From assembly GCA_947631215.1 (NCBI GenBank), contig CANRKN010000056.1, forward strand, positions 1 to 12,733: DNA of 12,733 nt, written 5' to 3'. Source of the stretch: an uncultured Oscillospiraceae bacterium (GTDB lineage: Bacteria > Bacillota_A > Clostridia > Oscillospirales > Oscillospiraceae). Positions 7,697 through 12,733 of this stretch are shown piece by piece. Position 1 is the stretch's first letter; each line of letters opens with the position of its first letter. A model generated the notes under the pieces. The model was not told the origin of the DNA. It searched no databases and saw only the letters and a list, made by a program, of their open reading frames with translations. A program made the position numbers and the translations under genes.

Positions 7697-8304
7697 ATAT
7701 CGAAGGGAAGGATATAACCAAGCGTTTTGGCGATCACATTCTTTTTTCGGATTTGTCTTTCATAATATGCGGCGGAGAATTTGTGTGCTTTTCCGGGAAA
7801 AGCGGCGTGGGAAAAACGACTCTGCTCAATATCATTGGGTCGATTGAGAATCCTACTGAGGGGAAAATGCTGTATGACGGACAGCCAATACGGACGAGGG
7901 GAGAACAGTCCGCTCTTTTGGGAAACAAAGTAGGTTTTATTTTTCAGAACTTCGGCCTTGTGGAAACAAAAACGGTAAGGGAAAACCTGGATATGGTCCG
8001 AAAGAAAAACCGAAGCGGAGTGACGCTGGAGGATTCGCTGACGCGGGTAGGGCTATATGGGAAAGTCGATCAAAAAGTCTATACACTCTCAGGTGGGGAA
8101 CAACAGCGTGTAGCATTGGCCAGAGCTTTTTACAAGAAGAATGATGTCATTCTTGCCGACGAACCGACGGGATCGCTGGATGCTGAAAATGCCGAGATCG
8201 TAATGGACATCTTGCGTGACCTCAACCGAGCCGGAAAAACAATTATCCTTGTTACGCACGATGAGGAAATAAAAAGAATGTGCGACCGGATCATAACCCT
8301 TTAA
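7693..8304 (+). CDS. ABC transporter ATP-binding protein (lactococcin 972 / MacB-like group)
   Basis: This 203-residue ATPase is complete and carries all the motifs. These are Walker A GKSGVGKTT (35-43), Q-loop Q85 in GFIFQNFGL, signature LSGGEQQR (132-139), Walker B VILADEP with catalytic E157, the D-loop SLDAE, and the switch H189 in LVTHDEE. The short length and the FIFQNFGLVETKTVRENL stretch resemble the ATPases of putative bacteriocin export systems (lactococcin 972 group) within the MacB/LolD-like family. Its start overlaps the permease stop by four bases (ATGA), so the two proteins are made together. It would hydrolyse ATP at the inner membrane face to drive the 665-residue permease. 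The substrate is unknown. Confidence 0.92.
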   Translation: MNIEGKDITKRFGDHILFSDLSFIICGGEFVCFSGKSGVGKTTLLNIIGSIENPTEGKMLYDGQPIRTRGEQSALLGNKVGFIFQNFGLVETKTVRENLDMVRKKNRSGVTLEDSLTRVGLYGKVDQKVYTLSGGEQQRVALARAFYKKNDVILADEPTGSLDAENAEIVMDILRDLNRAGKTIILVTHDEEIKRMCDRIITL

Positions 8305-8330
8305 TGCGAATTAAGAACGGAGTGATCATT

Positions 8331-8834
8331 TTGAAGAAAAAAGTATTTCTTATTATTCTCTGTGTTTCTATGATATTCTTTATGATTTGGGGAGCAAATT
8401 ACTATACATATCATAAGTATGTTGGCAGTTCTTTCAAACATTTCCCAAGGACGCTTGGGACGTTTGTGACAGATTCAGATTCTACCGAATATTCATACTT
8501 GGTTGGGAAACCTGCATTGTTTGAATTCTCTGGCTGTCTATCAAGTAGCAACGAGAACGGTACTATTGGTATCGTTGCTTGGCCCAGGTTCATGTGCAAT
8601 GGAATAAAGGAGTATGGCCTGATTCTATATAAAGAAGATGAAAACAATGCTGATAAAATGGTTGGATATCTTCTCTATGTAAATGCGGATATGAGTATCA
8701 ATAATGATAGGGAGACGGGGCTGGAAGGCAGTGAACACGAGGAGGCAATTTCTCTATATACAGCATATTATCCGCAGATAATGGAGCAGTATCGTGCGAT
8801 GCAAAATGTCTTTGGCCTAGAGCAGTCGGAATAG
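8331..8834 (+). CDS. Small membrane-anchored or exported protein, third gene of the ABC operon
   Basis: I do not recognise the family. From the preferred TTG start at 8331 the product has 167 residues, beginning with a lysine-rich start and a hydrophobic segment (about 5-21, VFLIILCVSMIFFMIWG). This implies a signal peptide or single membrane anchor with the rest outside the cell. The outer part is mixed alpha/beta in appearance (YSYLVGKPALFEFSG, YGLILYKEDE, VGYLLYVNADMSINND) with only two Cys (C73 and C89). GGAG (8319-8322), 8 bases upstream, supports the TTG. An in-frame ATG at 8304, overlapping the ATPase stop as TAATG, would give 176 residues and is a real alternative. The longest frame from ATG 8280 overlaps the ATPase more and is less likely. 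By position it may be an accessory or immunity lipoprotein-like factor of the transporter, but it has no lipobox. Confidence 0.72.
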   Translation: MKKKVFLIILCVSMIFFMIWGANYYTYHKYVGSSFKHFPRTLGTFVTDSDSTEYSYLVGKPALFEFSGCLSSSNENGTIGIVAWPRFMCNGIKEYGLILYKEDENNADKMVGYLLYVNADMSINNDRETGLEGSEHEEAISLYTAYYPQIMEQYRAMQNVFGLEQSE

Positions 8835-8897
8835 CTATGTCGATGGCTGAGAACGTGTACGTTTGTGTTGAGATAATTACTATTCGTGCATAAATAG

Positions 8898-9293
8898 TTT
8901 TATCTTGTACTCCTCCAAGGCAAGCACTTGAGCGCCTGCCTGTTCTTGGCACAAAGCGAGCATTGGTCTTGGCCATATCGGGCGTTGCTGGTCAATATAG
9001 GTATTGACGCCAGTACGTTACCCTCCCAGGGACCGGCACTGGTGCTGGCGGACAGAGTGGCCAAAACTGTTAACGTGTTACAGCCGGGGCAAGATACAAA
9101 TTCCAGTTTTGGAGCGATCTCATTGTCCACAGCAGATGACGGAGCATTTTCTGTCAAACTTGGCGGCACAGAAATCCTCTTGATGAATACCGAGGCTACA
9201 ACAGGCATCGTGGCAATGTCGAATGACTATGGGCTGCAGACTGCACCCTCACAGTTTTCTTCCGGCCCAGATGGTATCACAAAAATACAATGA
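8898..9293 (+). pseudogene. Unrecognised open frame, possibly a gene remnant
   Basis: The frame is open from just after a stop at 8895-8897 to TGA at 9291-9293 (131 codons). It has no ATG near its beginning; the first plausible start is TTG 8928, with no clear ribosome binding site. The C-terminal 85 residues look like ordinary folded-protein sequence (ALVLADRVAKTVNVLQPG, SLSTADDGAFSVKLGG, IVAMSNDYGLQ) rather than random translation, so this may be the tail of a gene whose front was lost in a recombination. A minus-strand frame (9208-8900) overlaps it and starts with ATG, also without a ribosome binding site. I name no family. A non-coding origin is possible. Confidence 0.3.
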
Positions 9294-9414
9294 TAAAAGA
9301 ACAATACGCTGCGATGCCACACCGTCACTTAAGAATACAGGGAATCGATGAATATCGATTTGGACACATATGACAGTAGAACTGTTTGTGGTCTATTGGC
9401 ATCTTATACTTCTC

Positions 9415-9444
9415 TTTACACCTTGCAGTGCACCATGCTATTAT
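9415..9444 (+). promoter_or_regulatory. Promoter of the TIR-like/FRG operon
   Basis: A -35 box TTTACA (9415-9420; 5 of 6 to consensus) and a -10 box TATTAT (9439-9444; 5 of 6) are separated by 18 bases. An overlapping TATACT (9442-9447) is a second possible -10 but would be 21 bases from the -35. The predicted transcript start near 9451 leaves a leader of about 30 bases with GGAGG at 9471-9475. No inverted repeat suggesting a dedicated repressor is seen over the promoter. Confidence 0.55.
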
Positions 9445-9482
9445 ACTAACGAGCATTTTCGGCGTAAAGCGGAGGTTTTCTC

Positions 9483-10949
9483 ATGAAGCAAGTATCAGTT
9501 TTTTATTCCTGGCAATCGGGCCCATATGACAGGGAATACCGCTATTTCATTGGGGATTGTCTGAAAAAGGCTTCCAAGACACTGGAAAAAGACGGCCTGA
9601 AGGTGGTGATTGAGCAGGACACGCGGGGAAGTTCCGGCGCGGCAGATATCCCACAGACGCTTTTTTCCAAGATCGAAAACGCCGATGTTTTTGTAGCTGA
9701 TATCAGTATCATCAATCCTGATTCTGTACAGGAACGAAAAACGCCAAATCCGAATGTGATGGTCGAATTGGGATATGCAGCCGGCAAACTGTCGTGGGAG
9801 AGGATACTGCTCGTCTTTAACCGTAAGTCTGGAACCACCAAGGATCTTCCGTTTGACGTGCGTCATCGGAGGATCGTCGACTATGATACGTCAGGTGATG
9901 CAGCGGGTGTAAAAAAGCAGCTGACTGCAAAGCTGACCGGGGCAATAAGAAGTGTCCTTACAAAGCCGACCGAAACGAAAGAGCGTGTGAAGACATCCCT
10001 TTCAGGCCTCATCATGGACGCATTCCGTTATACTTGGGTGTCTGAAACAACGTCAGACGATGAGCCGGAGCCCGTATCCAAGATTTTGATGGGCCCTGTA
10101 GTGCAGAAGCCGGTCGTATTGGATTTCCATCTGCAGCAGACATCATTATTGCAGTTCGAGCTGGCAGAAGATGAATTTGCTATGTTAACAGATATTTTGG
10201 ATATCTGTAAAAAAATGCGATCCGATACTGAGGAAGCCTGTGAGGGAGAGTACGACAGGCAGCTGGCGGCGGGTTACTTTGAGCCGGTCTGGAGGGAATA
10301 CTGCGAGGATTTGGAGCGTCTTCCCATGGAAAAGTGCCTGCAGAGAAAAACCGTTCAGCTTTTGAACCGTCTGCTGCCGGAGGACAGGAAAATCGTATAT
10401 GAGGACTGGAGAAAGACCGACGACGGGAAAAAGGTGTTTTTTTCTAACGGTCGGCATTTGGAAGCCTACGACCCGGATGGTGAGCTGTTGATAAATGCGG
10501 ACTTAGATGACTTGGGCAGGGTCACAGGATGGAAAAAAGAGAGGGACTATCAGGGTTATTTCGTGGAGGGACGCAGGCACGGCAAAGGGGTAGAGTATAG
10601 CCTGAATATACATCACATTGGTGAAGAACGGCTAGATGGGCGCTGGGAAGAAGGCCATTTTGTGGAAGGGATACTGCATGGTGCGGTGCTCTGCAGGGAT
10701 GATACCGCTGAAGATGGCTTTTCCTTTTTGGATGATACGGAAGAGCTCCCATTGCTTCTGTGTGATGTCGGAACAGAATTCCTGCTAAAACACGCCGCAC
10801 CGGACGAGTGTGAAGACCTTTATTTATCGGATCTTTTGCTGCATGAGGGAGAGTTTGACATTAGAGGGGCTCCAACGCCTCTTTGCCCAAGGAAAAGAGA
10901 TGGTCAAAACCAGGCCTGCTATTTCTGTCCAAAAGAATACGGAGAATGA
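9483..10949 (+). CDS. TIR-like domain protein with C-terminal MORN-like region (candidate defence effector)
   Basis: The protein has 488 residues. The N-terminal domain (1-160) matches the bacterial TIR-like/nucleotide-binding family related to the CAP12-type TIR. Its signatures are VFYSWQS (6-12), IEQDTRGSSGAADIPQTLF (43-61), ADVFVADISII (67-77), NPNVMVELGYA (89-99, with E95 the likely NAD-cleaving glutamate) and RILLVFN (107-113). A middle region (about 165-345) is unassigned and helix-rich around 225-310. Residues about 349-403 contain two MORN-like units (YQGYFVEGRRHGKGVEY; DGRWEEGHFVEGILHG). The C-terminus has a CYFC pair that could bind metal if it has partners. GGAGG 7 bases before the ATG, preceded by a good promoter, fixes the start. 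The FRG gene follows after 18 bases. TIR-like enzymes in bacteria typically deplete NAD or make signal nucleotides when phage is sensed. Activity here is inferred from motifs, and a pure nucleotide-binding role is possible. Confidence 0.82.
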   Translation: MKQVSVFYSWQSGPYDREYRYFIGDCLKKASKTLEKDGLKVVIEQDTRGSSGAADIPQTLFSKIENADVFVADISIINPDSVQERKTPNPNVMVELGYAAGKLSWERILLVFNRKSGTTKDLPFDVRHRRIVDYDTSGDAAGVKKQLTAKLTGAIRSVLTKPTETKERVKTSLSGLIMDAFRYTWVSETTSDDEPEPVSKILMGPVVQKPVVLDFHLQQTSLLQFELAEDEFAMLTDILDICKKMRSDTEEACEGEYDRQLAAGYFEPVWREYCEDLERLPMEKCLQRKTVQLLNRLLPEDRKIVYEDWRKTDDGKKVFFSNGRHLEAYDPDGELLINADLDDLGRVTGWKKERDYQGYFVEGRRHGKGVEYSLNIHHIGEERLDGRWEEGHFVEGILHGAVLCRDDTAEDGFSFLDDTEELPLLLCDVGTEFLLKHAAPDECEDLYLSDLLLHEGEFDIRGAPTPLCPRKRDGQNQACYFCPKEYGE

Positions 10950-10967
10950 GATATCGGGGGAGTATAT

Positions 10968-12221
10968 ATGAACGAACATACGGATCGTGATGGAATCGTC
11001 TCAGAAGGGGAACAGCGGGACGGCTATTCCATGATCGGATACAATGATATCAAGCGAATGTACGAGGAGAATCTGCGAGATGCGCAGGAATGTGAACGTG
11101 TCACAGAGAGCTCACATCGCGGCGAGTCCTATTACGCGGATGACGGGAGACCCGGCGCTGAAAAGAATAGCGATTTCCTCCGTGCGTTCTTTAATGAGGT
11201 CCTGTACCGGGATGTGAAGACAGCCGGTTTTGTGATGGGCCTTCCGCATGGAACAGTGATCCGCCAGGGCGAGAGGGGAAGCTATTACCGCGGAGAGAAA
11301 AAGATATATCCGCAAAGCGGCACTACGTTGAGCCGCGCACTGCTGGCTTATAAATCAGATGAAGACAAGCTGCTGTATCGGCTCGTGGCGGACATGCGTA
11401 TCGCCGAATTTGAGTTTTTCATCAGGAAGTTTGACCGGGTAAAGTGCTGGGATGATAACGGGTTAACGGTGCTTGTGGGCGCTCTGGCGCAGCACTACGG
11501 TCTGGAGACGGATTGGCTGGATATCACGAACGATTTCAATGTGGCGCTGTTCTTTGCTACCTGTTACTGGGATAACACTGTAAAAAAGTGGTTCCCGCTG
11601 ACAAAAGAGCAGACCGAGGCAAAGGAAAACACCAAATACGGTGTGATCTTCCACGCGCCAGCGTTCAGCGTTGCTCTAAATAACATGGTGGCGATCGGAC
11701 AACAGGACTTTAATAGCGCGGAGGGGGCGATCCTGCCGATAGGTTATCAGCCATTCATGCGCTGTCACACCCAATACGGATACAGCATGCATATGAAGGA
11801 TTCGGTCCCGCTTCAGGCTAATCCCATTTTTGAGCAGCTTCGCTTTCGCCATAATGAGAAACTATCGCGGGATGTTTTTGAGATCATGGATGGCGGAGAA
11901 AAAATATACCCGCAGGAAGGACTGACCGATTTCTATGATGTCCTTGACAGCATCATCAGCGCCACGGATTTCTCAGAGGAAGCCTTCCGATATGCACTGG
12001 AAAAAAACGATTTGGCGCCATATGCCGAGCGATATCGGCGCGAGTTGGAAAGCAGCGGCATCTGCGCCGCCCCTATACACATTTGCGGAGAGGATCATCC
12101 TTTCAGCATATCCGAGCAACGGATCAGGCGGGCCAACAGGAAAGACGAAGGGTTTTCCATCGAGGAATACTATGGGATACAGCTTTCGACAAGAATGGTC
12201 TATCGTGAGGGAGGTCAATAA
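10968..12221 (+). CDS. FRG-domain protein, partner of the TIR-like protein
   Basis: This 417-residue soluble protein carries an FRG domain, named for conserved Phe, Arg and Gly residues. The hallmark first motif is YYRGEKKIYP (R108, G109, E110), followed by a helical stretch with LLYRLVADMRIAEFEFFIRKF. The second hallmark is LAQHYGLETDWLDIT (173-187), followed by NVALFFATCYW. The biochemical activity of FRG domains is not established as far as I know, but such proteins recur in phage-defence and mobile regions. The C-terminal 150 residues (from about PIFEQLRFRHNEK) are unassigned, with a Lys/Arg-rich patch near SEQRIRRANRKDE. The start is clear: GGGGGAG lies 6 bases before the ATG. It is second in an operon with the TIR-like gene and ends 74 bases before a strong terminator. 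There is no signal peptide or membrane segment, so it acts in the cytosol. Confidence 0.85.
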   Translation: MNEHTDRDGIVSEGEQRDGYSMIGYNDIKRMYEENLRDAQECERVTESSHRGESYYADDGRPGAEKNSDFLRAFFNEVLYRDVKTAGFVMGLPHGTVIRQGERGSYYRGEKKIYPQSGTTLSRALLAYKSDEDKLLYRLVADMRIAEFEFFIRKFDRVKCWDDNGLTVLVGALAQHYGLETDWLDITNDFNVALFFATCYWDNTVKKWFPLTKEQTEAKENTKYGVIFHAPAFSVALNNMVAIGQQDFNSAEGAILPIGYQPFMRCHTQYGYSMHMKDSVPLQANPIFEQLRFRHNEKLSRDVFEIMDGGEKIYPQEGLTDFYDVLDSIISATDFSEEAFRYALEKNDLAPYAERYRRELESSGICAAPIHICGEDHPFSISEQRIRRANRKDEGFSIEEYYGIQLSTRMVYREGGQ

Positions 12222-12295
12222 GCATTGCTGTTTAGCGCTGGGCGCTGGATCAGAACGAGTGCAATGGAAGCACAGAACAATGACAAAATGACTTC

Positions 12296-12331
12296 AAAGA
12301 CGCGCTTACTGCTAAAAGCGCGTCTTTTTTT
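12296..12331 (+). terminator. Intrinsic terminator of the TIR-like/FRG operon
   Basis: A perfect 12-base-pair stem, AAAGACGCGCTT / AAGCGCGTCTTT, with an 8-base loop (12308-12315), is followed by a T-tract that overlaps the stem end (12325-12331). This is a classical strong rho-independent terminator 75 bases after the FRG stop codon. Confidence 0.9.
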
Positions 12332-12564
12332 GCATCCTTTGCCGCATTCTACGGCTTTCGACAAAAGAGCGTGATAAGATTGATAAAAACCGGGTTCTAA
12401 CTTTACACTTCTCTACAAAAACCCACTCTACAACCTAATATGTTTGTATACATCTAGGTAAGGATGCAAATATCGTCCCTTCTGACGGCGGCAGATTGAC
12501 GTATTGGTACGCCTCCTTTGTTGTGTACTCGTTTTTTCTCACTGATGGGACCTTTTGCATCCTT
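12329..12564. repeat. Three copies of an 11-base repeat, TTTGCATCCTT
   Basis: Exact copies lie at 12329-12339 (+), 12460-12470 (-, read AAGGATGCAAA) and 12554-12564 (+). The last is about 10 bases before the ribosome binding site of the XRE regulator gene. The first overlaps the end of the terminator T-tract. The flanks of the copies differ, so the conserved unit is just the 11-mer. An autoregulatory operator set or a recombinase/accessory-factor binding site are both possible. Confidence 0.6.
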
Positions 12565-12590
12565 CCCTACACTGGGGAAAGGAACTTCCA

Positions 12591-12733
12591 ATGGTTTTTT
12601 CTGCAAAAGAGGCAGGGCAAAGAATCCGTGACAGGAGGAAAGAGCTGCATATCTCTATGGCGCAGGCGTCATATGACCTTGGGGTCTCCGCTGACCATCT
12701 GCGAAGGATTGAACGTGGCGAGAGGACCTTGCA
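12591..12733 (+). CDS. XRE-family helix-turn-helix regulator, N-terminal part (3' end outside window)
   Basis: The 47 residues visible form a Cro/C1-type helix-turn-helix. The first helix is GQRIRDRRKELHISM, the turn and second helix are AQASYDLGVS, and the recognition helix is ADHLRRIERGERTL, with the R-x-x-R-IE-RGER signature typical of the family. GGGGAAAGGAA (12574-12584), 6 bases before the ATG, supports the start. The frame runs off the window end. By location and family it may repress its own promoter or control element genes to the right. Three copies of an 11-base repeat lie in the 262 bases upstream. Confidence 0.85.
   Translation, partial: MVFSAKEAGQRIRDRRKELHISMAQASYDLGVSADHLRRIERGERTL

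Larger units (their letters stand above)
8835..9482. other. Gene-poor stretch of about 650 bases between two cargo operons
   Basis: No confident gene is present. Near the left end are an AT-rich 6-base-pair hairpin ACTATT/AATAGT (8879-8898) followed by TTTT, too weak to call a terminator, and the palindrome AACGTGTACGTT (8851-8862). The middle holds the unrecognised open frame 8898-9293. AATCGAT/ATCGATT (9343-9360) forms a 7-base-pair stem with loop GAAT. The right end contains the promoter and ribosome binding site of the TIR-like gene. Confidence 0.6.
12222..12590. other. Intergenic region before the XRE regulator
   Basis: This 369-base gap contains the terminator of the FRG operon (12296-12331), three copies of an 11-base sequence, and the palindrome TGTATACA (12444-12451). 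It also has a TTGACG box (12496-12501) without a well-spaced -10. I see no gene in it. Confidence 0.6.

Noticed and set aside
8879..8901. Hairpin after the ABC operon as a terminator
   Set aside because: The stem is only 6 AT-rich base pairs with an 8-base loop and four T residues, too weak to call.
1..12733. CRISPR arrays, tRNA/rRNA genes and insertion-sequence transposases
   Set aside because: I saw no regularly spaced repeats, no tRNA-like cloverleaf or rRNA sequence, and no transposase motifs on either strand.

Overview
The window looks like part of an integrative and conjugative element (ICE) of a gut-type Clostridia host (Oscillospiraceae/Lachnospiraceae-like). The evidence is the left end. 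The C-terminal part of a VirB4-type transfer ATPase is followed 15 bases later by a membrane-anchored CHAP-domain cell-wall hydrolase. This gene pair is typical of the conjugation module of Tn1549/CTn4-like elements of Clostridia. The organism is inferred from gene content only; no rRNA or other marker is present.

Layout. Bases 1-2770 (GC-rich, + strand) hold the conjugation genes. A 98-residue protein of unknown function follows (2897-3193), then a hairpin-rich spacer with a strong bidirectional terminator (3303-3341). From the minus strand, a two-gene operon (5438 back to 3409) encodes a LytTR response regulator and an AgrC-like GHKL histidine kinase joined by an ATGA overlap, with a good promoter (TAGACA-N17-TAAGAT) just upstream. 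Divergently on the + strand, an AT-richer operon (5699-8834) encodes a 665-residue multi-pass membrane protein and an ABC ATPase, also joined by an ATGA overlap. The pair resembles the bacteriocin-associated (lactococcin 972 group) transporter/immunity pair, and a small membrane-anchored or exported protein follows it. The simplest reading is a sensor-regulator-transporter cassette for bacteriocin or peptide-antibiotic defence or export. No intact peptide precursor gene is visible.

After a gene-poor stretch (8835-9482) that holds only an unrecognised reading-frame remnant comes a second cargo operon with its own promoter and terminator. Its genes are a TIR-like protein with a C-terminal MORN-like region (9483-10949) and an FRG-domain protein (10968-12221), closed by a strong intrinsic terminator (12296-12331). 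This compact two-gene unit is the best candidate in the window for an undescribed system, most likely anti-phage or anti-plasmid defence: a TIR-like NAD-cleaving or nucleotide-binding effector paired with an FRG protein.

The window ends inside an XRE-family helix-turn-helix regulator (from 12591). An 11-base sequence, TTTGCATCCTT, occurs three times in the 235 bases before that gene (once inverted), with the last copy just upstream of its ribosome binding site. This suggests an operator array or another element-specific repeat. Overall, the region reads as a conjugation module interrupted or followed by successive cargo cassettes that differ in base composition.
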